From contig DASWMP010000398.1 in assembly GCA_036399695.1 (NCBI GenBank), positions 1 to 22,985 on the forward strand: a stretch of 22,985 nt of DNA, given 5' to 3'. Each line of letters opens with the position of its first letter. The stretch's first letter is position 1. The notes beneath the pieces are model-generated. The model did not search any database and was not told the origin of the DNA. It worked only from the letters and a program-made list of their open reading frames with translations. Both the position numbers and the translations under genes were made by a program. Positions 1 to 6,805 of this stretch are shown here, in pieces. Source of the DNA: DASVEE01 sp036399695 (lineage in GTDB: Bacteria > Acidobacteriota > Thermoanaerobaculia > Gp7-AA8).

Positions 1-100
1 ACACGTTCGGAGCGGTAACGGCCGCCGAGGCTATGCCAACCAGCGCTGCGGGCCGTGCCCGCCCGCCGGAGGCCTCCCGTCGTCCCCGTCGCCCCGTCAC
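1..100 (-). CDS. possible 5' end of a hypothetical gene, cut by window edge
   Basis: A frame opens at a GTG (100-98) that overlaps the stop of the pseudopilin gene in a GTGA arrangement and stays open to the window edge, about 33 codons. A GGGAG lies about 6 nt upstream of that GTG. The short peptide is Arg/Gly-rich, then a short hydrophobic run (AALVGIASAAV). I recognise no family. The coupling with the upstream pseudopilin suggests a downstream gene of a pilin operon, but GC-rich DNA often stays open by chance, so this is weak. Confidence 0.25.
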   Translation of the reverse strand, partial: MTGRRGRREASGGRARPAALVGIASAAVTAPNV

Positions 101-705
101 CGTGACTCCCATTTGCGGCGGAGGGGGTCGTAGCGGAGGACGCGGATGCGGCCGGTGGCGCCGTAGACGCGGACCACGTACGTCGTGCCGTTGCCGTCGT
201 TGAGATAGATCGAGCCTGGGGTGGACTCGCCGATTGGGGAGAACGAGCAGATCGTCGATTTGTTGAACTGCACCGGGGATTTCGAGGGCGGGAGCTTGTC
301 GCCGTCCGGATCGACGATCGTTTCGTTCGGGAGCTCGATGCGTGCGGCGCGGGCTGCTTCGCGCATCACGATACGTGGTGCGGCGACGCGCGGATCCTTG
401 CCGCTGATGATGTCGTCGTTGCGGACGCCGTCGCGATCGCCGTCGTCGTAGAGCGCAAAGTGCCACTCGGCACCGATCTGCACGAACTTCACGCCGCAGT
501 GATTGGCGCGGGCCAGGGCACGGGAGCGCGTCTGCTGAAAAATCCCGCGCAACTCGCTCGCCGCCAGCCGCACCGCCGAGCGCCGCCGCATCGACATCCA
601 GGCCGGAAATGAAGTCATGACGATCAGCCCGACGATGAACAAGGCCGTGAGCAGCTCGAGCAGAGACACGCCGTGCTCGGATAGGCGTTGTTGGTGGTGG
701 GACAC
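97..705 (-). CDS. GspH/FimT-type pseudopilin
   Basis: Minor pilin-like protein of 202 residues. The N-terminus has a prepilin peptidase site: a short basic leader ending in Gly12, then V-S-L-L-E with Glu17 as the +5 glutamate, followed by a hydrophobic helix (about 15-35). The rest is a soluble domain of the GspH/FimT type, with RALARANHCGVKF typical of that family, and a C-terminal segment (YVVRVYGATGRIRVLRY) like the GspH C-terminal strands. The start is GTG at 705, chosen because AAGGAG lies 5 nt upstream and the leader length is right. It would sit in the inner membrane as part of a type IV pilus or type II secretion pseudopilus. It lies downstream of a comEA-like gene on the same strand, so a role in DNA uptake is plausible but inferred. 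Confidence 0.8.
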   Translation of the reverse strand: MSHHQQRLSEHGVSLLELLTALFIVGLIVMTSFPAWMSMRRRSAVRLAASELRGIFQQTRSRALARANHCGVKFVQIGAEWHFALYDDGDRDGVRNDDIISGKDPRVAAPRIVMREAARAARIELPNETIVDPDGDKLPPSKSPVQFNKSTICSFSPIGESTPGSIYLNDGNGTTYVVRVYGATGRIRVLRYDPLRRKWESR

Positions 706-730
706 ACGTTCTCCTTGATTTGAGAGGGGC

Positions 731-850
731 GTTGTCCGTTGCTCGTTGTCCGTTGTCCGTGGGGGAACCGATGGGACGTATGGGACCGATAGGACCGATG
801 GGACCTATCGGATCCGCCGTACCGACAACGGACAACGAGCAACGGACAAC
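731..850. repeat. composite foldback: perfect 27-bp inverted repeat enclosing a 9-bp-period array
   Basis: The arms 731-757 and 824-850 are exact reverse complements (27 bp, built of GTTGTCCGTTG-like units). Between them, 770-815 is a tandem array of about five 9-bp units of the form ATGGGACCK. The structure sits between the comEA-like gene and the pseudopilin, both on the minus strand. Related arms recur at 7669-7754 and related 9-bp arrays at 4488-4615 and 15591-15690. Confidence 0.85.
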
Positions 851-919
851 GCCGTCGAAAGCTGGGGCCGCCGCGGCGCGGGCGGCGGCCCCGGTGGGAA
901 GTGAGGCGGGAGGCGCCGC

Positions 920-1288
920 TTAGTTCGACGCCTGGGAGGTGGGCTTCTGCGCGCGCGCCTTGCGCGGAGTGCGAATCTTTTCGGTGAGCGTGGTCTTGCC
1001 TTCGATGGCGATGTAGGGGGCGACGAGATCGAACGTCTTCTGGCCGAAGCCTTTGACCTGCATCAGGTCCGTCGTCTTCTTGAAATTGCCGTTGGCCTTG
1101 CGGTAGTCGAGGACGCGCTGGGCGGCCTTTTCACCGACGCGCGGCAGCAGGGAGAGCTGCGACGCGTCGGCGGTGTTGATGTTCACGACTCCCTTGGAGG
1201 ACGGCGAGGGTGCGCTATCGGCGAGGGCGGAGGTTGCGAGGATGACGAGGAGGATCGCGTAGACCAGGAGCTTGGGGGTTTTCCGCAT
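920..1288 (-). CDS. ComEA-like helix-hairpin-helix protein
   Basis: Exported or membrane-anchored DNA-binding protein of 122 residues. A signal peptide or anchor occupies residues 1-24 (MRKTPKLLVYAILLVILATS, then ALA-D). A short linker follows, then the ComEA signature VNINTA (35-40) and two helix-hairpin-helix motifs: LLPRVGEKAAQRVLDYR (about 47-63) and MQVKGFGQKTFDLVAPYI (about 76-93). The C-terminal tail (about 100-122) is basic. ComEA proteins bind incoming DNA in the periplasm during natural transformation. The frame is open further upstream, but ATG 1288 is chosen because the signal peptide starts there and AAGGAGA lies about 12 nt upstream. The neighbouring pseudopilin fits an uptake role. 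No comEC is visible. A shorter HhH protein of other function is possible. Confidence 0.8.
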   Translation of the reverse strand: MRKTPKLLVYAILLVILATSALADSAPSPSSKGVVNINTADASQLSLLPRVGEKAAQRVLDYRKANGNFKKTTDLMQVKGFGQKTFDLVAPYIAIEGKTTLTEKIRTPRKARAQKPTSQASN

Positions 1289-1563
1289 GAGGGGTCTTCT
1301 CCTTTTCGTTTTTAGTTTTTTGATTCGTGTTCCCGGGGCTGTTCTTGTTGTTTCTCCACTGACTTGTTCCGACTCTCTCTTCCGTATCGCGTCAGGCTCT
1401 CTTCGGCACCACCTCCTATCGCCGGCCATAAATCGCAAAGCGGCGGCCGAGGCGGCGGAAGGAGCTAATTCATTGACGTGATGTGGCTTGGCCGCATCGC
1501 CGCGTTGCGCGCGATGTCAAAAAAGTTGGCCGTCGGAGTGCGCAGTGGGGAGGTTGGGCGGAA

Positions 1564-2022
1564 TCAGTCGACGAGGGCCGCGAGCTCGTCGAGCAGCGGC
1601 ACCTGGCCGGCGATGATGCGCCGGCGCGCTTCATCCAGCGCGAACCAGGCGGCGCGGTCGGCCTCGGGGAACTCCTGGCGCTTGCCGGACCGCGGCGGCC
1701 ACTCCATCGAGAAGAGGTTACTGCGCAGCGCGGCGGGATCGCAGTCCCCTTCGACGCTCCAGGCGTGCACCGTCTTGCCGCCCGCCTGACGCACCGGCTT
1801 CAGCGGACGCAGCTCGCCGTCGAGCGTGAAGCCCGTCTCCTCGGTGAACTCGCGGATGGCGGTGTCGCGCGGGTCTTCCCCTTCCTCGACCTCACCCTTC
1901 GGTACGGTCCACGCGCCGAGGTCCTTCTTCGCCCAGAAGGGACCACCGGGATGGACCAGGAAGACCTCGAGGCCGGCACGCCGCCGGTAGAGAAGAATGC
2001 CCGCGCTCGTCTTCTTCGGCAT
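1564..2022 (-). CDS. Nudix hydrolase
   Basis: Nucleoside-diphosphate-linked hydrolase of about 152 residues. A complete Nudix box (GX5EX7REUXEEXGU) runs from GEVEEGE to REFTEETGF at about residues 43-65; its glutamates bind the catalytic magnesium. The N-terminal AGILLYRRR strand and GPFWAKKDLGAWTVPKGE before the box are typical of small MutT-like Nudix enzymes. Substrate cannot be told from sequence (oxidised dNTP, dinucleoside polyphosphate and others are possible). An ATG at 2034 gives 156 residues. I prefer 2022 because a GATAAT box lies 10 nt before it, the same geometry as at lpxD and the tautomerase, and neither start has a Shine-Dalgarno. The gene is divergent from copA. Confidence 0.85.
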   Translation of the reverse strand: MPKKTSAGILLYRRRAGLEVFLVHPGGPFWAKKDLGAWTVPKGEVEEGEDPRDTAIREFTEETGFTLDGELRPLKPVRQAGGKTVHAWSVEGDCDPAALRSNLFSMEWPPRSGKRQEFPEADRAAWFALDEARRRIIAGQVPLLDELAALVD

Positions 2023-2032
2023 GCTGGCGGAC

Positions 2033-2038
2033 ATTATC
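2033..2038 (-). promoter_or_regulatory. candidate -10 box for the Nudix gene
   Basis: GATAAT read on the minus strand, followed by 10 nt and then ATG 2022. It implies a leaderless or near-leaderless transcript. If correct, the ATG at 2034, which overlaps the box, is not the start. No clear -35 is seen. Confidence 0.4.
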
Positions 2039-2092
2039 GCGGCCGGAGGTGTAAGACGCCGCGGCGTCGTGCGTCTGCTTTGGTGTGAAAGG

Positions 2093-2125
2093 AGCTACCT
2101 GGCTGCATATCCGCAGCGATAGGCT
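2093..2125. promoter_or_regulatory. imperfect dyad in the Nudix/copA divergent region, possible operator
   Basis: AGCTACC and TAGGCT form outer half-sites, and GCTGC (2102-2106) and GCAGC (2113-2117) inner half-sites, around an AT-containing centre about 15-48 nt before copA. TAGGCT (2120-2125) could also be the copA -10. A separate exact 14-bp palindrome GACGCCGCGGCGTC lies at 2055-2068. A copper-responsive regulator site is a guess from context only; no regulator gene is present. Confidence 0.25.
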
Positions 2126-2140
2126 AGGCGAACTATCCCC

Positions 2141-4468
2141 ATGAACCACCACCACGGACACACCCACGAACAGGCGGCCGGCGAGCTCGATCCGGTCTGC
2201 GGCATGACCATCGATCCGGCGCGCGCGGCCGGCTCTTCCGAGTACGGCGGCCGGACGTATTACTTCTGCAACCCGCACTGCAAGATGAAGTTCGACGCCA
2301 ATCCCACCGCGTACACCGGCGGGAAGCAGCGCGAGCCGGCCGCTGCCGCTCCGGCCGGGACGATGTACGTCTGCCCCATGCACCCGGAAGTGCGCCAGCC
2401 GAAGCCCGGCGCCTGCCCAAAGTGCGGCATGGCCCTCGAGCCCGAGACCGTGACGCTCGAAGAAGAAGCGAATCCCGAGCTGGACGACATGACGCGGCGC
2501 TTCCGCGTCAGCGTCGCCCTGACGGTGCCGCTCGTCCTGTTCGCCATGCTGCGGCACCTGCCCGGCACGCACGACCTCTTCGGCCACACCGTGACGCTAT
2601 GGGCGCCCTGGATCGAGCTGGCGCTGGCGACGCCGGTCGTGCTCTGGGGCGGCTGGCCGTTCTTCGAGCGGGCCTGGGCGTCGGTGGTCAACCGCCACCT
2701 GAACATGTTCACGCTCATCGGCCTGGGCGTCGCGGTGGCGTTCCTCTACAGCCTCGTGGCCACGCTCGTCCCCGGCCTGTTCCCGGCGTCGTTCCGCGAT
2801 GCGAGCGGCCACGTCGGGGTCTACTACGAAGCCGCCGCCGCCATCGTGACGCTGGTCCTCCTCGGGCAGGTGATGGAGCTGCGTGCCCGCAGCCGCACCG
2901 GCGCGGCGATCCGCGCGCTGCTCGGCCTCGCGCCGAAGACCGCGCGCCGCGTCACGACCGGCGGCCACGAAGCCGACGTCCCGCTCGAACAGGTCCAGCC
3001 GGGCGACCTGCTGCGCGTCCGTCCGGGCGAGAAGATCCCGGTCGACGGCGCCGTCGTCGAAGGCACGAGCAACGTCGACGAATCGATGGTCACGGGCGAG
3101 CCGCTGCCGGTCGAGAAAGCGTCCGGCGATCTTCTCATCGGCGGGACGGTGAATACGACCGGCTCGGTGCTCATGCGCGCCGAGCGGGTCGGCGCCGACA
3201 CGCTCCTCTCCCGCATCGTGAACATGGTGGCGCAGGCGCAGCGCAGCCGTGCGCCGATCCAGAAGCTGGCGGACCGCGTCTCCGCCTGGTTCGTCCCGAC
3301 CGTGATCGTGGCGGCGCTCCTGACGTTCGCCGTCTGGGCGTTCATGGGCCCGCAGCCGCGGCTCGTCTTCGCCATCGTCAACGCCGTGGCCGTCCTCATC
3401 ATCGCCTGCCCCTGCGCGCTCGGACTGGCCACGCCGATGTCCGTCATGGTCGCCGCGGGGAAAGGCGCCTCGATGGGCGTGCTGTTCCGCAACGCCGAAG
3501 CCATCGAAGTGCTGCGCAAAGTCGACACGCTCGTCGTCGACAAAACCGGCACGCTGACGCTCGGGAAGCCGAAGCTGGCGACCGTCGTCGCTGACGATGA
3601 GCGCGAGTTGCTGCGCCTCGCCGCGAGCGTCGAACGGGCCAGCGAGCATCCGCTGGCGGCGGCCATCATCGCCGGCGCGGAAGCACGCGGCCTGACGGTG
3701 CGGGCGGCGACGGAGTTCTCGTCCATCACCGGCAAGGGCGTGCGCGGAGTCGTCGACGGCCATCGCGTAGCCCTCGGCAATCGCGCGCTGCTCGACGAGC
3801 TGAAGGTCGATGCGGGCGACCTGCTGCAACGGGCGGAAAAGCTGCGCGGTGACGGGCAGACCGTGATGTTCGTCGTGGTCGACGGCAAGCCCGCGGGGCT
3901 CCTCGGCGTCGCCGATCCGGTGAAGGAGACGACGCCCGACGCCATCCGCGAGCTGCATGCCGCCGGGCTGCGCATCGTCATGCTCACGGGCGACAGCGCT
4001 ACGACGGCCAACGCGCTGGCGAAGAAGCTCGGCATCGACGAAGTCATCGCCGAGGTGCTGCCGGACCAGAAAGCGGAGACGGTGAAGCGCCTGCAGCAGC
4101 AGGGCCGCATCGTGGCGATGGCCGGCGACGGCATCAACGACGCCCCGGCGCTGGCGCAGGCGGAAGTCGGCATCGCCATGGGCACCGGCACCGACGTAGC
4201 GATGGAGAGCGCGGACGTGACACTGGTGAAAGGCGACCTGCGCGGCATCCTCCGCGCGCGGCGGCTCAGCAACGCCACCATGTCGAACATCCGGCAGAAC
4301 CTGTTCTTTGCGTTTATCTACAACGCGCTCGGCGTGCCGGTCGCGGCCGGCGTGCTGTATCCGCTGTTCGGGGTGCTGCTCAGCCCCATGATCGCGGCGG
4401 CGGCCATGAGCTTCAGCTCGGTCTCGGTGATCGCGAATGCGCTGCGGTTGCGGGGGGCCAGGATGTGA
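2141..4468 (+). CDS. copA: copper-translocating P1B-type ATPase with YHS and CxxC N-terminal domains
   Basis: ATP-driven heavy-metal exporter of 775 residues in the inner membrane. Order: His-rich N-terminus (3-9); YHS domain (about 16-58; Cys20, Cys43, Cys47); heavy-metal-binding domain MYVCPMHPEV...CPKCGM (75-97; Cys78, Cys92, Cys95); membrane helices from about 122; actuator TGE (318-320); CPC metal site in the membrane (423-425); phosphorylation motif DKTGT (467-471); SEHPLA (501-506) in the nucleotide domain; GDGINDAP (662-669) hinge; last helices with FIYNALG and MSFSSVSVIANALRL. CPC plus the YN and MxxSS residues match the Cu(I) P1B-1 subgroup. Classical GMxCxxC domains are absent and replaced by the YHS and CPMHP modules, a known alternative architecture. 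ATG 2141 has no good Shine-Dalgarno. It is convergent with the propeller gene. Confidence 0.93.
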   Translation: MNHHHGHTHEQAAGELDPVCGMTIDPARAAGSSEYGGRTYYFCNPHCKMKFDANPTAYTGGKQREPAAAAPAGTMYVCPMHPEVRQPKPGACPKCGMALEPETVTLEEEANPELDDMTRRFRVSVALTVPLVLFAMLRHLPGTHDLFGHTVTLWAPWIELALATPVVLWGGWPFFERAWASVVNRHLNMFTLIGLGVAVAFLYSLVATLVPGLFPASFRDASGHVGVYYEAAAAIVTLVLLGQVMELRARSRTGAAIRALLGLAPKTARRVTTGGHEADVPLEQVQPGDLLRVRPGEKIPVDGAVVEGTSNVDESMVTGEPLPVEKASGDLLIGGTVNTTGSVLMRAERVGADTLLSRIVNMVAQAQRSRAPIQKLADRVSAWFVPTVIVAALLTFAVWAFMGPQPRLVFAIVNAVAVLIIACPCALGLATPMSVMVAAGKGASMGVLFRNAEAIEVLRKVDTLVVDKTGTLTLGKPKLATVVADDERELLRLAASVERASEHPLAAAIIAGAEARGLTVRAATEFSSITGKGVRGVVDGHRVALGNRALLDELKVDAGDLLQRAEKLRGDGQTVMFVVVDGKPAGLLGVADPVKETTPDAIRELHAAGLRIVMLTGDSATTANALAKKLGIDEVIAEVLPDQKAETVKRLQQQGRIVAMAGDGINDAPALAQAEVGIAMGTGTDVAMESADVTLVKGDLRGILRARRLSNATMSNIRQNLFFAFIYNALGVPVAAGVLYPLFGVLLSPMIAAAAMSFSSVSVIANALRLRGARM

Positions 4469-4487
4469 GCTGAGTCAACAGGCAGAC

Positions 4488-4615
4488 GATGGGACCTATG
4501 GGACAGATGGGACCTATGGAACCTATGGCTGCGCTGTACGGTGGTCTTCTCAGAAAGGTGCCGTGCAGCGGAGCATTGGTCCTATAGGTCCTATTAGGTC
4601 CCATTGGTCCCATCG
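4488..4615. repeat. two opposed 9-bp-period arrays forming a foldback between convergent genes
   Basis: Left arm 4488-4528 repeats ATGGGACCT-like 9-bp units; right arm about 4576-4615 carries the complementary AGGTCCTAT/TGGTCCCAT units in inverted orientation, with a loop of about 47 nt. It fills most of the gap between copA and the convergent propeller gene and could act as a bidirectional terminator or mRNA 3'-end structure. The arms are imperfect. Confidence 0.75.
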
Positions 4616-4627
4616 TTCTCCCTGTGG

Positions 4628-5701
4628 CTACCACCCCACCCGCGCCAGCCGCACCCGCTTGCCCTCGCCCGGCTCGGTCCAGGCAATGAACGCCGCGTCC
4701 CCCACCAGCGCCGCGCGCGGAAATCCCACGGCCCGTGCCGCGCTGGCCGTGGCCACGCGGGTGATCTCACTCATGACCCCATCCGGGCGGACGTGGCGCA
4801 CCACGATGTTGCCGTCATCAATCCACGTCACCAGAGCGCCGTCCGGCACCAGCAGCACATCCACGCGGCCGGTGGCTTTGCCGCCATCGATGCGGATCGG
4901 CCTCACGAACGTCGCACCGGAGTCGGTCGAGAACGCCACCTGCACGGCCTTCTCGGTGAACCAGGCCACCGCGACGCGGCGGCCGCTGGCGTCGATCTGC
5001 GGGCCGTTGACCGGGCAGCCCTGAATCTTCCAGCCGTCGGCGTGCAGCGGAGCCGGGGCGGTCCACTTGCCGTCGACGTGACGCACGACGGAGATGTCGC
5101 GCACCTCTTCCTGCGACCGGTCGCGATAGACGGCCACCGCGCCGGCCGAGGTCATCGCCGCGCCGGTACCGCAGCATTCGCAGGTGCGGGTGTCGATACG
5201 CGTGGTGCCGGTCAGGTTCATCGCGGCATCGACGTTGGCGGCATTGAGCGTTCCGTCGCTGAGCCAGACGGCTTCCACGCCGCCGCCGCTCCGGGCCACG
5301 AGCGACACGAAGCCCCGCTCGCCCGGCGTCGTCGCGTTCTCCAGCTTCTTCGCCTTGCGCCACGTCCTGCCGCCGTCGCGTGACGACGCCACGTAAGCGT
5401 CGTACGCATGCGGGGCCGCGGCGTCCTTCACCAGCCATTGCGCGAAGAGCGTCCCCTTCGAGTCGCTGATCACCGATGGGAAATCGGCCCAGTTGACGAG
5501 CAGATCGGGGCGGGCCACGACCGTGCGGGCCTCGCTCCACTTCCCGCCGGACATCGTGGCGAACTTCAGTACTCCGGGCTCCAGCCAGCTCATGATGAGC
5601 CGGCCATCGCGCGCGTACAGATGGGGCTCGGCCGCCCCCGCGGGTGCCGGCGACGGGACTTCGGCGATCGTGAGGGCGAGGAGAATGGAAACGAGGAGCA
5701 T
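4628..5701 (-). CDS. exported sialidase-like (BNR) beta-propeller with CxCC motif
   Basis: Secreted protein of 357 residues with a signal peptide (MLLVSILLALTIAEVPSPA). The body is a repetitive beta-propeller of the sialidase-like fold: Asp-box-like segments are SSRDGGRTW (about 106-114) and, further on, STDSGATF. Distinctive features are TRTCECCGTG with a CxCC cluster (about 174-177), YRDRSQEEVRDI just after it, and WKIQGCPVNGPQI with a fourth cysteine at about 229. These look like conserved family motifs rather than sialidase active-site residues, so I do not claim sialidase activity; four cysteines could bind metal or form disulfides. A TTG at 5722 extends the frame by 7 residues; ATG 5701 is preferred because it starts the signal peptide and has TATAAC 7 nt upstream. 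Divergent from the ClpX-like gene. Confidence 0.7.
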   Translation of the reverse strand: MLLVSILLALTIAEVPSPAPAGAAEPHLYARDGRLIMSWLEPGVLKFATMSGGKWSEARTVVARPDLLVNWADFPSVISDSKGTLFAQWLVKDAAAPHAYDAYVASSRDGGRTWRKAKKLENATTPGERGFVSLVARSGGGVEAVWLSDGTLNAANVDAAMNLTGTTRIDTRTCECCGTGAAMTSAGAVAVYRDRSQEEVRDISVVRHVDGKWTAPAPLHADGWKIQGCPVNGPQIDASGRRVAVAWFTEKAVQVAFSTDSGATFVRPIRIDGGKATGRVDVLLVPDGALVTWIDDGNIVVRHVRPDGVMSEITRVATASAARAVGFPRAALVGDAAFIAWTEPGEGKRVRLARVGW

Positions 5702-5708
5702 GACGGGA

Positions 5709-5716
5709 GTTATACT
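5709..5716. promoter_or_regulatory. overlapping divergent -10 boxes between propeller and clpX-like genes
   Basis: TATAAC on the minus strand (5714-5709) lies 7 nt before ATG 5701. TATACT on the plus strand (5711-5716) lies 17 nt before ATG 5734. The two boxes share four base pairs, so polymerase could not easily occupy both. No good -35 is seen on either side. Confidence 0.4.
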
Positions 5717-5733
5717 CGTCAACCAGCCTACCG

Positions 5734-6768
5734 ATGAAGGAAAAGCGCGAGATCTATCGCTTCCTCCACGTCAGTCCAAGGCGGATTTTCGACCAGCTCG
5801 ATCAATACGTCGTAGGCCAGCGGCACGCGAAGGAAGTCCTCGCCATCGCCGCCTACAACCACCTCAAACGGATCGAGTACCTCAAGTTCGGCGGCGAAGT
5901 CTCGATCCGGAAATCGAACATCCTGATGATCGGACCGTCCGGCTGCGGCAAGACTTACCTGGCCCGGACGCTGGCCAAGATCCTCGACGTCCCGTTCGCC
6001 TATAACGACGCCACCTCGTTCACCGAGGCGGGGTACTACGGGGAAGACGTCGAGGTAGCGATCGGGCGGCTGCTGCTGGCGACGAACCAGAACGTCGACG
6101 CCGCGGAGAACGGCATCGTCTTCATCGACGAGATCGACAAGATCGCCCGCCGCGCCGGCGGGGCACGCACAGGTGCCGGCCAGCGGGACATCGGCGGCGA
6201 AGGTGTCCAGCAGTCGCTGCTCAAGATCCTCGAAGGGGAGAAGATCTTCGTCCCCCTCAACGTCACGGCGCACTGGAACAAGCACGATTACACCGAGATC
6301 GACATCGCCAACATCCTGTTCATCTGCGCCGGCTCGTTCAACGATCTCGACGACGGCAGTGACGCGAAGCCGGTCGGCTTCGGCGACCGCGCGGAGAGCC
6401 GGAAGCAGGAGATCTCGACCGACACGCTCGTCAAATACGGCTTCCTCCCCGAGCTCCTGGGGCGCCTGCCGGTCCGTGTGGAGCTCGATCCGCTGACGTC
6501 GGACGATCTCGTCTCGATCCTCACCCAGCCGCGCGAGGCGATGATTCCGGAATACCAGCGCCTCTGCGCGCTCGACCAGATCCAGCTCGATTTCAGCGAG
6601 GCCGCGCTCTACGAGATCGCCGCCGCCGCGCAACGGCAGAAGCTCGGCGCACGCGCCCTCCGGGCCATCCTCGAGAAGGTCCTGCACCCGATCCTCTTCG
6701 TCGGACCGGAGCGGGCCGGGGAGCGGATCGTCATCGAGCCGGAGGACGTGCGGCGCGCCGTCGGCTGA
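5734..6768 (+). CDS. ClpX-like AAA+ unfoldase without the zinc-binding domain
   Basis: ATPase of 344 residues. It aligns with the ClpX AAA+ core from its first residues (VGQRHAKEVLAIAAYNHLKR, about 27-46). Walker A is GPSGCGKT (67-74), Walker B FIDEIDK (130-136), pore loop GYYG (100-103; usually GYVG), arginine finger in GRLP (R244), sensor-2 GAR (305-307). A VGFG stretch (214-217) sits where ClpX has the IGF loop that docks on ClpP. Absent is the N-terminal four-cysteine zinc domain (about 60 residues) that recruits adaptors in true ClpX; an in-frame TGA at 5701-5703 rules out a longer ATG form. The RKH-loop region is also altered (HWNKHDY). It is probably a paralogue unfolding proteins for ClpP or working alone. 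nadK follows 37 nt downstream, likely co-transcribed. Confidence 0.85.
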   Translation: MKEKREIYRFLHVSPRRIFDQLDQYVVGQRHAKEVLAIAAYNHLKRIEYLKFGGEVSIRKSNILMIGPSGCGKTYLARTLAKILDVPFAYNDATSFTEAGYYGEDVEVAIGRLLLATNQNVDAAENGIVFIDEIDKIARRAGGARTGAGQRDIGGEGVQQSLLKILEGEKIFVPLNVTAHWNKHDYTEIDIANILFICAGSFNDLDDGSDAKPVGFGDRAESRKQEISTDTLVKYGFLPELLGRLPVRVELDPLTSDDLVSILTQPREAMIPEYQRLCALDQIQLDFSEAALYEIAAAAQRQKLGARALRAILEKVLHPILFVGPERAGERIVIEPEDVRRAVG

Positions 6769-6805
6769 GCATGGCACACGAATCGCTCGCACCGTCACGA
6801 CCAGC

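Noticed and set aside
770..815. Collagen-like Gly-Pro-Met/Ile coding repeat
   Set aside because: The frame only arises from the 9-bp DNA period; the surrounding frame is short and the same array appears in both orientations in gaps.
1289..1563. Riboswitch-like leader or upstream coding extension of the comEA-like gene
   Set aside because: I found no GEMM or other recognisable riboswitch core, and the 50-residue extension (Arg-rich) lacks homology while a good Shine-Dalgarno precedes ATG 1288.
2422..3958. Long frames on both strands inside copA
   Set aside because: Composition (Arg/Ala/Asp-rich) and total overlap with copA show they are shadows of high third-position GC.
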